A stretch of 64,000 bases of DNA from Euptelea pleiosperma. Lineage: Eukaryota; Streptophyta; Magnoliopsida; Ranunculales; Eupteleaceae. A model generated the notes under the pieces. That model saw nothing but the letters and a program-made list of their open reading frames with translations. It ran no database searches and was not told the DNA's origin. Below are positions 52,901 through 63,077 of the stretch, in pieces. The stretch lies in contig CM068545.1 in NCBI GenBank assembly GCA_035048495.1, positions 13,661,702 through 13,725,701 on the forward strand, written 5' to 3'. The first letter of the stretch is position 1. The number at the start of each line of letters is the position of its first letter. A program made the position numbers and the translations under genes.

Positions 52901-53453
52901 AACCCAAGGTTAAAAAAAAAAAAAAAAAAAACACAAAGCATACAATTTTGGTTTTAAATTTTTCATTAACAAAAATGAAAAACATGACAAAGCAATTTAT
53001 ATTTCAAACTTTTGAGATGTGGATTTTGGAAAGATGGGTTCTCTCAATTTTAAAATTTCATTCTACAATAAAATCCATAAAAATAAATCTCATTCCTTCA
53101 TGAGTTTTGTTTAATTTTTTGGGGTTTTTTCTTCTCAATCATTGTTTAATTCATCAAAAAAATAAAAAAAAATCTCAAGTTTACCAACATGGGTTTTAAT
53201 TTTTATCTTTAATCTCCTCTTTTCATGTTTGATTTGGGTTATGGGTTTAGGCTTAAACCCAAACCCTTGTTATAAGGTTGAAGACAAGGGCACTTTCGTC
53301 CTTTAATACAAAATTATGTAGTCAACTCGGGTCAACACTGGTCAAATGACAGTAGACCGAGTCATAGGGGGTATGTCAGCTTTTTCAAATTGTGGGGGTA
53401 TGTCAAATTTTAAAGATAACATGGGGGGTATGTCAAAAATTCCCTATTTTTTA

Positions 53454-55150
53454 TTTTATTTGTGACGGATGTAAATTCCCGCAACTTTGTCCCGCGCACG
53501 AACTCCTCCCCCATTCTAAAATATTTCGACCCTAACCTATCCCACGCCATTTTCTCATCCTCTTCTTCATCTCTCCTTTGAAGTCTCTCAGATCGTCCTT
53601 TGTAAGCCCTAATTCTAGGGGAAAAGAAAGCCTCGTTCGGTTAGGGTCAGAGGGATTGAAATAAGGATGTTGATGAGATTGTTGCAGAGATGAAGCTAGG
53701 TCTCTTGTGAATCGAAGAATGGCGGAACGAAGTTGCTATTAACGAAGACAATCTCCTCCTCAACATCTTCTTTTTTCCAGGATTTAATCTCTTCGGTAGA
53801 AATCTAGGTTTTCTTCATTTCGTAAATCTATGTTTCCATTGAAGTCTGAGAAGGCCGGAGAGTGGAGACCAGAGAGTGCGTATTATGGACTTCGTTTCTT
53901 GTTTTGTGGAGGATTTAAACCGACATTGCGCGAATTTCATCAGTGGTAAGGAAACTAATCGAAACCCTAATCCGTTCTCCTTGATATTGTACTTCTTATT
54001 GAGAAACTCTAAATCTCATATGTGAAGAGTGCCGGAGCCGACAAGATCTTTACGCTTTTGTTTCAGAGTGGTAGATTGTGAGGAGAAGCTTCACACGAGG
54101 AGCGAGTGAGAGGCTATTATCTATTTCTAAGGTTTCTATTGGCGGGAGAGACTTCAACAGCCGCAAGCTCATCTCTCTCTCTCTCTCTCTCTCTCTAACT
54201 CTACTTCTACTTTCTTCAGTTCAAAAGAGACCATGGAATGAATCATTTCGCAGGATGAGGTCAAGCAGTTGCAAGCTTTAATGGAAGGTCAACTTCTCTG
54301 TTCTCTATTTCCCAGTCATTGATCTTTGAATTACAAACTCTATTAACAATTGAAGAAAACCTTCAAGGTTTGCATTCTGTGTGTGTATGTGTGTTTTCAA
54401 CTTATCCGGCCCACAATGTTCGAGATTTCCGAGTTTATAATTTGTGTGTTGAGAATTATATATTTATTTGGGCATTTAGGGATTGGGAGAATGTCAAACT
54501 GCTTGTTTGGATTTGTTAGTGTTTTAGGATGGAAGGATTGTACATGATTGAGGAGGGCCAAAGCATTGCTTTTGGGGGTTTTAGTAGTGTGCATTCTTTG
54601 TTTTTCTGATTGTTGGCTTTATTATTTTCATTGGCATTGACAGTCATTATATGTGTTTTCAAGGGTTAGCCCAAATTATTGCTTGGTTCTTGTTTAGGCT
54701 ATTAAGAGTAAATGTTGACCTGATTAGATACTCTAAACATCTGGGTTTTGGCACTTCCGTTTAGGAGTTTGAATATACCAGCATTGGACATTGATTGCTT
54801 ACAACCACTTTCTTATACTTATGTGCAAAAATTTGTGGTGGCATCTATGTTACGCCTATACATGTGCATCATACCATTGAGGCAGCACTTACCATTTGGA
54901 AGATCGATAAATTTGGTGGGCTTAGAGATGGATACTAGTAAGTAATTATTGTGTTACTAATGTTTTGATGAGAGTATCACGTTCATAGGTTCTGCTATTA
55001 AATTTGTTTACCCTTATAATTTAATTCTGTTTTTCTGCTGGTGTTCCTGCATGTCGGCAAAATCACGTTTTTATCCCCTTCTTGCTGCTCTTAGATACAA
55101 TCATGGCTTTTGACCCCTCCTTTGTAACTTTCAGATTTGATTTCAATTTT
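53454..55150 (+). other. CACTA interior, left part: gene-like sequence of unknown origin
   Basis: TC-rich leader-like sequence at 53550-54230 ends in a (CT)n run (54173-54195), then T-rich intron-like sequence follows. A stretch at 54789-54942 reads, in one frame, HHTIEAALTIWKIDKFGG before a GTAAGT-like donor at 54940. It looks like a coding exon, but I do not recognise the family. No transposase motif was seen. Confidence 0.4.
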
Positions 55151-55183
55151 GTTTTGTATTTTTGTCAAAAAAAATTGTCTAAT

Positions 55184-55353
55184 AGGAGTGTGCTTCTCAC
55201 TACCATCACGGCAATGTTCTTGGCAGCTGAAAAAGCAGTGGACACTTCTTGATTGGAAGCCAGGGCAGTAGTCTGATATGCTTGTAGATCTGTTTGGTTT
55301 TGGGAACATAGTCCAAGATGGCGTCAATAGAGACATTGATGAATCATCTATAG
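55184..55353 (+). pseudogene. FatB acyl-ACP thioesterase fragment (part of exon 2), broken
   Basis: Translated pieces match plant FatB, the plastid enzyme that releases saturated fatty acids from acyl carrier protein: SVLLTTITAMFLAAEK, then WTLLDWKP, then DMLVDLFGFGNIVQDG, then SIETLMNHL. The pieces are in three different frames. One extra A disrupts AAEKQW, a TAG stop follows the WKPGQ segment, and about 20 residues normally between VQDG and ASIET are missing. The usual GT donor after MNHLQ reads GC here. It is therefore non-functional and lies inside the CACTA element. Confidence 0.85.
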
Positions 55354-55517
55354 GCAGGGACATATTCATTATCCTTAAGTAATTGCGTCTTAGTGATTAG
55401 TGGAATAAGAAAAGTTTGTTGTGTCATACACAGAGATCAAGTCTCTGTTAGTTTCTTCATGTTCTGGTTCTTGCTTGTGTATGTATGTTAATTCCTCACA
55501 CACTTAAGCATATGCAG

Positions 55518-55651
55518 GAAATGGTTCTTAACCATGTTAGGAGTGTGGGGTTGTTGGGTGATGGTTTTGGTTCGACACCAGAGATGAGTAGAAGGAACCT
55601 GATATGGGTGGTCGCTAGGATGCAAATTCTTGTGGATTGCTACCCTTCTTG
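55518..55651 (+). pseudogene. FatB acyl-ACP thioesterase exon 3 fragment
   Basis: After a TATGCAG acceptor the frame reads EMVLNHVRSVGLLGDG, then FGSTPEMSRRNLIWVV, then ARMQILVDCYPSW and stops at a GTAAGC donor. This is the hot-dog-fold exon of FatB with exactly the borders known for the family gene (ETALNHV to RYPTW). Its frame is open. The downstream catalytic exons are not found, so the thioesterase cannot be made. It sits 165 bp after the preceding FatB fragment, so exon order is preserved. Confidence 0.9.
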
Positions 55652-56010
55652 GTAAGCTACTTCCCTACCTACACAATTTGCCCAGTTCACTACTTTATGT
55701 GTTGATAATCTTTTTCTTTTATTGTGGTTTGATTGTCTTAACTTCTCTGAGAATTAGATGAAGTTCTATTTTTTTTTATGTCTAGTACGACATTAAGCAC
55801 TTCAAAGTTTATCCATTTTATGTTGTAATTTTTTAAAATTCTTGAGGCGAGTTTCATAGCCGAGGCTAAAGCCAAACACTTGAGGCTCACCTATAAGACC
55901 CAATTGGGAGTGAGGCTTAAAATTTGTCTTCAACTCATATCCTATTTGCTGTGACGGCTTTTATTTTTATTTTTTACTTGGTTGGATATGTTAGAATTGT
56001 GCAAATTATC

Positions 56011-56095
56011 ATGAGTTGCTTCAACTGCTGCTTGGAAGATGATGTCCATAAATCCGTTGACAGTGAAGGCCCATTCAAGGCGAACAATTCAGTAG
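56011..56095 (+). pseudogene. PTI1-like receptor-like cytoplasmic kinase, first exon only
   Basis: An ATG at 56011 opens MSCFNCCLEDDVHKSVDS followed by EGPFKANNSV and a GTAATC donor. This matches the Cys-rich, acylation-prone N-terminus of PTI1-like kinases (MSCFGCC.EDD.HKA form), including the position of the first intron. No kinase domain follows in the window, so only the leader exon and adjoining non-coding sequence were captured by the CACTA element. Confidence 0.75.
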
Positions 56096-58360
56096 GTAAT
56101 CAGTGTTCCCATAACTTACATTAGCATAAAGGAGAGAGGGTACTCTGTGCATTTGTTAGATAGCTACATTCTCTCCTACGCATAGTGAAGAAACAGGTAG
56201 CTAGGTTCCTTGGATGCATTCAAAACTGCTCCATATATTCAGGCTTTGGCTTTCCCCACAAACATTTGTTTTGGGCCTTGGATTTAAGTAGTTAAAATGG
56301 TTTCTTTGCTAAGGGACAAAAACTGTGGGGTTGTATTATAACCCTTGTAAGGATGTAATCCAAGGGAAACTTATGTACTTGTTTAAAAACCTATCATATA
56401 CAAGTTTTCTATTACATTATTGTACTTATTATGTGAGATGATGTTGGAGATGCATGCTTGTAAATAACATGAATTTCTTTGTCTAATGGAGGTCACTTTT
56501 TGTGCAAGTTTTCAATTGAGTAGCTTCTGTTATATTGATAACTTGGAAAGGAGTCAAACCATTGATTTTTTTGGTTAACTTTGTCTAATGAAGGTCATTT
56601 TTTGTGCATTTGAGCTGGTTTTGTCTTAATGGCTTTGAGGAGGAGATAGACTGGTTATATAACTATAACCTTTGAAACAGGTAACTTGCTTTTGTGCATT
56701 TCAACTAGTTTTATCTTAATAAGTTGGAATGGGAGCTAAAATAATATACTTCTTTGTTTCTTTTTCTTTTGATCTTTCTTTGTTTTATCTTGAAGGGATT
56801 TAACACTTTCATGGTAGTAGTTTGGTACAGTTTGTTTCATAACTTCAGAAAGTAAAATACACATGGCACAAAGAAATTCTGTTTAAAGGAAATTTTTGTT
56901 CTCAATTTCAGATTTTATATTCCCCAAAATCTGATGTATCACATAAAATCTCTTGTTACTACTGGAAATTCTGTATGTATTTTCTATTTGTTGATATATA
57001 CATAGCAAGGGCTCCCTGCTCGGAGAACCAATTCAGTCAAATCTGAGGTGTTGAAGTTAAGAGTAGGTCCTCTTAAGCCTTCAACTCAATTGTGCAATTT
57101 ATTGTTGTCTTCCATGCTAAGGATTATTGTGGCTCCAATTTGTTCTCTTTCTAACCTATTCTTATGAAAGCTTGAAATCAACAAGAGAAAGTGGAGTCTA
57201 TTCTTCCTTTATTGTCTGATATTTGTAAAATATTTAACTAGAAGTAGGTATATGCCTTATTACTTGTACTTTTGGCATTCAACCTCTTGTAATTAGTTTC
57301 TGAGATGATTTTTATGCTCATAAGAACTATATGAAGTTCATAACCATGGTGGCAACTCCTGTCTTGGGGATCATTATTTTTAAGTGCAATTGCTTTTTTC
57401 TGTCATAAATATAACCAAGAGTTGGTTATCTTATGATCTCCCTTTATATTTCTTCTTTCTTTTTTTCAATTTTTTTTTTTTTTTGCTTGTTAAATCACTG
57501 TTCTTAAGATATGAATATTGCCTCTTTGTGCTGTTAAAAGGTTTCATCTCGCATCACCCAAGGAGACGCTTTTGTTCATAGATTGTATTGTTCGCAACCT
57601 ATTTTAAGAGTACTACATTAAGGGTTTAGGGTTGATGAACTAAATTAGTTTCATGTTCCCTTGGAAGGATTTGTGCAGTATGACTCTTGCTATATCATCT
57701 TAAAGGAATTCTTCTTATAATGAAGAAATATTTACAATATCAGTAGGAAAATTGTCGTTGTCTTTAGCAGCCTTTTTTGCATACTAAAATGACTAATTAC
57801 TTTCTTACATGAGGACGTCTCCCTAGAACTTCGTATTCTGTTTGCCCTCTTTAGTAAAATTTCATTAATTATCAATTTTTTTTTTGACAATTATGGGTTC
57901 CGTACTCTCATTCCACTTTGGAAACTAGGGGTAGATCACATGGGGATGTCTCCCTTTTGCATGCTAATATAAGATTGTATTCTTGATTGGGTAACTTATA
58001 ATTTCTTGGAACATTTTGATGCGTTTTCACGATTAGTGTTACTATTGTAATTTCTTTTTTATCAATACAATTTTCTTACTTAGCAAAAAAAAAATAAAAA
58101 TTGATTGGGTAACTTATATCTCCTTGTCTTTCAATTTTTTAGTTCATTTTTGTTTACATGTATCATGCAATGGGAATGAAACTGTTTGCAACCTTTACAT
58201 GATTGGACTTTAAATATATTTGAGTTACTTTTAATATTACTTTTGTGTTTTTGCCAATATATTTTGTCTCTCTCGTCGTGTGCAATGAATTTCTGATTTT
58301 GTTCTTTCTTCCATTAGTAAACAGGTAGAATTGTTTATATTTTTTTTCCAATTAAAAACT
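56096..58360 (+). other. CACTA interior, right part: intron-like sequence
   Basis: T-rich plus strand, with long runs of non-coding sequence like plant introns or UTRs. It contains small duplications such as TTTGTCTAATG(A/G)AGGTCA (near 56480 and 56582). No exon or transposase motif was recognised. Confidence 0.4.
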
Positions 58361-58618
58361 ATTCGCGACGGACTTAGTCCGTTGTTATTTGCGACGGACT
58401 GGTATTTGCGACTTTCAAAAGCCGTTAGTATTAGCGACGGATTAGATTCGTCACGAAACCGTCACAATAAGTGCATCTACCATGACTACTTTAATCCGTC
58501 ACAATACGAGTTGTGACCCCCTCTTTTGCTACGGATTAGGCGACAGATTTTATCTGTCACAATAAGTTTTTTGCGATGTATTACATCCGTCGGGAAAGTC
58601 AAATTTTTGGTAGTGATA

Positions 58619-59568
58619 GAATTTTTCTTGACAAGGTTTTAATGAGATTGTTTTAAGCACGTCAATGACCACCATATTGATTCGCTAACATACTGTACTC
58701 TTTTTCATTAAATCAGGTAATTTTATCCCAAGTGTTTTTCTAATAAGGTCTTAACGAGACAGTTTCATAAAGCGATGGACATATAAAGGGGAGTGTTGTA
58801 AACTTAACAGTTGTCATTGATGGCTGACTTCCACTCACGTGGCATCAATTACACCACATCATAATATTAAGGTTGTAACGTGCCAACCAGAGGCTATATA
58901 CGTATGGTTTGATCAATGGAAGTAATTATAAATCCAACCCTTTCACAACAGAAATTGTTTATTTACTTTTATTTTTCTTATTGCATCATTTTAGTATGCT
59001 AAAAACATCGCTTTCTTGTACCTTACATTTCGGCTTGACTAACCGCGTGAACTTTAATGGTATCTGAAATTCTATCCGGAATAAACATGTTGGGAATAAG
59101 TGGAATAAAGTGGGCCACTGTTCTGAATATTTAGTCGTCCATGTTCTTAGTCACATTTAGTTTAGATCACTCATTCCTATATATATATGCACCCGCGAGA
59201 GTCACAGCACATGTCCAGGTAGCCTGATTTTTTGGCTGTCTCTTTGTCCCCCCAATTGAATAATTGAGTTCGTCGGATATGCAACGATGACCATTGAATC
59301 AGGGCCCGGCTTCATCACAAATGTTGTATTTCAATTCTTTCACACGGGCTGAAAATGATTTAAAAAGGGTGCAACTTTGAGTTCCCACACAACATGTCAA
59401 GTTATGTAATGTGGACAAGTCAATTCACCGAATATGTCTAAATTATACGACTCAATGACAAATGTACCACACATTTCACGAGTCATGTTTTTGGTAAACA
59501 AATGTACCGTACCACACTATTTTAGTTCCCCCCTCCCCTCCAAACTTACTAATTTAGAGTGTCTTACC
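58619..59568. other. Intergenic sequence, no gene seen
   Basis: No protein-like frame and no repeat that I could delimit. Confidence 0.4.
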
Positions 59569-59860
59569 ACTCTATTTTTCTGTTATAACGGCTGTTATAA
59601 TGAACTGTACGTAACACACGGGGAAACAAGGAAAAATTGTAAAAAATAATTGAAAATTTTAATTTCAAATTTTTACTAAAATTTATAATGGAAAAATACG
59701 GGAAGTAATAGTCTTTTATTTTTATAAAATAACGGTTATTATAATGAAAATAACAGCTGTTATTTTTGGAGCGTTAAAACGATTCAGAACATACCGGGGT
59801 AGGTCCGAATCCATTATAACGGCTGTTATTTTTGTTATAACTGCAGTTTTTTAAACCCTG
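59569..59860. mobile_element. hAT-type MITE, left end diverged
   Basis: Both flanks are GTCTTACC (59561-59568 and 59861-59868), a perfect 8-bp target duplication. The right end TTTTTTAAACCCTG and the interior TTATAACGGCTGTTATAATG blocks fit the family of 18636-19027. The left terminus lacks the CAAGGTTTAAA form. Confidence 0.75.
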
Positions 59861-60074
59861 GTCTTACCTTCTAAACATTGAGATCTGATGCAGACTAAAA
59901 GATTGATGATCTCATCAGGCATCACGTTTTCAAATTTCGGGTGCATGGGTACCGTCATGTCCATTCTTTACTGGACAAATAGAGGTGCTTAGAAATTTCG
60001 TCCAACGAGACGGATCACCTGATGGAATCGCCACTCGAACTAAAATGTCGAGATCAAGAGAAACGTATTCACAC

Positions 60075-60861
60075 CTTAGTTGTTAAGTTCGGATACGGGA
60101 AAAGTTCGAGTATAATTCGGTTATGGTCTAAAAATTCGCGAATAAAAATTCGGTCAAAAATTCGAAGAACGGTAAAAGTTCGCAATTGCATTCATTCGTG
60201 TTTCATTCAGTTATGATTCAAAAATTCGATGTTAAAAATTCGGACATTGGAACCAATGTTGTTTTCTACCCATGGGTTTGTTCATGAAGTTTGTAATGAA
60301 AAAATTTCTAAAATCCAACGACTACAAATTACCTATCAGGCTGGTTTTTGGCTTGTAGGTTCACAAGGGATGAATCCATTCATGGGATTAGTGAACCTAA
60401 AAATATTTAGCATAACAAACACATGAGACTAATGAGATCTCGAGACTAAGTATTACTGACCAAACACCTTAGGTTTCCTATTTGTAAAAAGATTAAAAAA
60501 AGCTTCTTATTAAAAAATTTATCTTTAAATATTCCTTGAAACTAGCTGTGTCCTTATTACAAACATCTCATATGCACTTTATAATATTATATTGAATATT
60601 TATGTCCATTGAGACAACTTTGGATGCCCAAACACATGCAGATATGTATTAGGGTGGAGACGACGAGGAACGTGAATTCGAGAATGAAATTAGAGTTTTT
60701 TTTTATTTTTTTTTTGACTCTATTTTTTAGCCGAATTAATTGTCTACCCGAATAAAACACGTTTTAATTGTATGGTCTTAATTATTCGCGAATAATTCTG
60801 AATTTTTGAATTGTTCGGCCGAATAATTCGTTTTACCTTATTCACGAACTTGGCAACTAGG
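60075..60861. mobile_element. hAT-type non-autonomous element, TSD ATTCACAC
   Basis: The left end CTTAGTTGTTAAGTTCG and the right end CGAACTTGGCAACTAGG are inverted repeats with three mismatches. Both flanks are ATTCACAC (60067-60074 and 60862-60869). The interior repeats AAAAATTCG / CGAATAATTC motifs. It is 787 bp. The frames at 60022-60426 have no transposase features. A decayed relative lies at 30676-31110. Confidence 0.82.
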
Positions 60862-61148
60862 ATTCACACACAAGTGCTTAGTCCAGCGGATTTGGACTAT
60901 ACCCCTTAATAGTAAGCTCTACATTTGGCTAGTGGACCAAACTGACACAAACTGGGTTTGGAATCTGGATATGCAATTTGGGTCTAGTTTTCGGATAGAC
61001 AGAGTAATCAAGCAGACCAGTATCCTTATTGGATAAATGAGGTGCGATTACCCGAAACCCGCCTCGTCAAATCCAATGTCTGGTTGTAAAGGGTCCACCA
61101 CTCGTCATTAATGGTCACAGTTATCGTACTTGGTGGGTGCCTCGTTAA

Positions 61149-61444
61149 TAGGGGGGTCAACGGGTCGGTTCAGATTCGGTTCCTAAGGTGGCTTGAACCG
61201 GAACAATCGGTTCTGGTTCTTATCGGTTCGGTTCTTAACGGTTCCGGTTCTCAAAGTGATGGATCCAGAATTGGAATCGGAACCAATTATGTGTTTCTGT
61301 CAGTTCCGGTTCAGAGTATAATGGGCCAAATGGAACCGGAACCTTTATTTTCGGTTCGGTTCCGGTCCGATTCCTTTTTAATCGCTTCCCAAAAATGTGG
61401 AACAAGAATCGGTTCTGGTTAAACGGGTAACATTGATACCCCTA
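61149..61444. mobile_element. hAT-like MITE rich in GGTTCCGGTTC motifs
   Basis: The ends TAGGGGGGTCAACGGG and GATACCCCTA are loosely inverted, with TAGGGG-type termini. The flanks are CTCGTTAA (61141-61148) and CCCGTTAA (61445-61452), seven of eight identical. The interior is a degenerate array of GGTTC / CGGTT motifs, which produces the spurious 103-codon frame at 61111-61422. Confidence 0.65.
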
Positions 61445-61566
61445 CCCGTTAACCTCGTAACTATTAGATTCCGCACATTGAAAAATTTCGGCGAGACTTA
61501 GTGCAGTGCAATGGACACTCACATAACCAAGAAGTGACTTAGCGCAAATGGTGGCATATTTTAGAG

Positions 61567-61950
61567 CATGGTTTTAAAAACGGCGTTTAAACGGTAACGC
61601 CCCAAGCCCGTTTCCGTTAAAACTGTTTAAACATGTTTTATCGGTTTTGAATAAAACGGCCGTTTTTTTTTTCTTTTTCCTTTTAACAGCCATTAAAATA
61701 ACAGTTTAATTCTGAAAATTTTGTGAAAAAGGCCGTTAAATCCTTTTAATTCCGTTAAAATCCGTTTAATTTCGTTAAATTTTTTTTTTAATTTTCAAAA
61801 TTTGAATTGAAGCACAATTTTTTCCTTTAAAACCGTTAAAATCCGTTAAATTCTATTTTTTTTTCCATTTTTGCCCCTGGCCTTTTCAATCCGTTTTAAC
61901 GGTAACGACCCAGCCCGTTTAACTGTTAAAGTGATCTCCTCTAAACCTTG
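61567..61950. mobile_element. hAT-type MITE
   Basis: Starts CATGGTTTTAAAAACGG and ends CTCTAAACCTTG; both flanks are TTTTAGAG (61559-61566 and 61951-61958), a perfect 8-bp TSD. The interior has CCGTTAAAATCCGTT-type repeats. It is 384 bp and the same family as 15977-16244. Confidence 0.85.
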
Positions 61951-62252
61951 TTTTAGAGTATTCATATACAGCTAGAGAGCGACATGTAACAACCAAACCT
62001 TTGGTTAACCTTTAAGAATATATATGGGATACATTGGGTTAACAGGGGGTTTGGTTGTTACATTTCGACTTTGGCCCCATTTGCATACTCTAAAACCTGA
62101 ACATCCGCAAGAATCTTAACACGTGTACGTACGGGCAAAACACTAGAGAGTTCTCAGCACGTACCGGTAGTGTTTCGCCCGTACAAAATTCACGCGTTAA
62201 GATTTTTTTGGATGATCAGGTAGCAAGGGTCGGGCTCCAGTTACCGTCCTAA

Positions 62253-62609
62253 AATGACGGGCTCAGGTTACAGGACACAATATGAGCCACTTGGTATACT
62301 CTTAGAGGACTCTCTAACTGTATGAATGTTTGGCCAATCCCTAAGTGGACCGACAAACAAAAAATCAGCCTGATTAGTGATTTATATTTTATAGGGATTG
62401 GATTGGACTTATTTTCATGGGGTGATTTCAACTGTGGGAATTTGAGCAGTAAATGAGGTACAAAGATCCAACGTCTAGAAATCACTAATCAAGCTGATTT
62501 TTGATTTGTATCTCCACCTAGGGATTGTCCAAACATCCATATGGTTAGAGTCTTCTAAGAGTGTGCTACGTGGCTCATATTGTGTCCTGTAACCGGAGCA
62601 TGTCCTGTA
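62253..62609. mobile_element. Palindromic foldback element
   Basis: The left arm CTCAGGTTACAGGACACAAT, ATGAGCCAC and the ATCAGCCTGATTAGTGATTT block are mirrored by the right arm, ending ATTGTGTCCTGTAACCGGAG. The arms are about 150 bp with a short centre. It is a member of the group at 6060-7045. The minus-strand frame 62249-62485 runs through one arm and is not a gene. Confidence 0.6.
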
Positions 62610-62868
62610 AGTGGTTCATGTACCCGTCCAAAAGCATAAGTCAAGTTTAGTAACATCAATTGTACCTGCATAATTGCCTATTTTCCTAAAAAGGTTGGCC
62701 CACCAAATGAATAATTGAGTCACTGAGTGAGCTAGGCCATGTGAAACATTGAAAATATTCAGCTAGTCTATGAGATGGATGCACAAAGTATTTTGTTTTT
62801 TTTGTTTTTCTTCTTTCCTTGGAGAATAAGGTTTGGATAAGGACATACACTCACCAGCTAACAAGGGT

Positions 62869-63077
62869 CAGGATCTGGGGACTCGCCTGTTTGCACTCGT
62901 GCTCTCGGCCGTAGATTTTGATAATCCAATGGTGGTGGTTTTGAATTCTCAGAATCCACACCAAAGTTCTCTGGCATGGATTCTGAGAACCAACAACCGT
63001 TGTATTCTCGAAATCCACAGCTGAGAGCACGAGTGCAAAGGCGAATGCAAACAGGTGAGTCCCTCGAGCCTAGTCCT
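62869..63077. mobile_element. Palindromic foldback element (GGCTCAGG-related)
   Basis: The arms GGGTCAGGATCTGGGGACTC and GAGTCCCTCGAGCCTAGTCC are inverted repeats, as are the inner blocks GCACTCGTGCTCTCGGC and the reverse near 63020. Same general terminal form as 9519-9729 and 28143-28857. Frames at 62833-63185 are produced by it. Confidence 0.6.

Larger units (their letters stand above)
42416..53444. mobile_element. MULE-type element with about 190-bp terminal inverted repeats, TSD TATTTTTTA
   Basis: The left arm (42416 to about 42610) begins GGGAATTTTTGACATACC and the right arm (about 53255-53444) ends with its inverted repeat. The arms align almost throughout, including the GAAAAAGCTGACATACCCCC and GTGTTGACCCGAGTTGAC blocks. 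Both flanks are TATTTTTTA (42407-42415 and 53445-53453), a 9-bp target duplication diagnostic for Mutator-like elements. Without its own nested insertion it is about 880 bp and non-autonomous. Confidence 0.88.
42302..58615. mobile_element. CACTA (CMC) transposon, 16.3 kb including nested insertions, TSD ATA
   Basis: The left end is CACTACCAAAAAATTGACTTTCC and the right end is its inverted repeat with one change in 23 positions, finishing GGTAGTG. Both flanks are ATA (42299-42301 and 58616-58618), the 3-bp duplication expected of CACTA. Subterminal GCGACGGA-type motifs are dense at 58365-58600. Subtracting the MULE insertion leaves about 5.3 kb. No transposase is recognisable. Instead the right part contains host-gene pieces (FatB-like and PTI1-like). 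Confidence 0.85.

Noticed and set aside
55184..56095. Functional FatB or PTI1-like genes
   Set aside because: FatB pieces contain a frameshift, a stop and an internal deletion and lack the downstream exons. PTI1 has only the leader exon with no kinase domain.
61111..61422. 103-codon plus-strand frame
   Set aside because: Encoded by degenerate GGTTC/CGGTT repeats of a hAT-like MITE.
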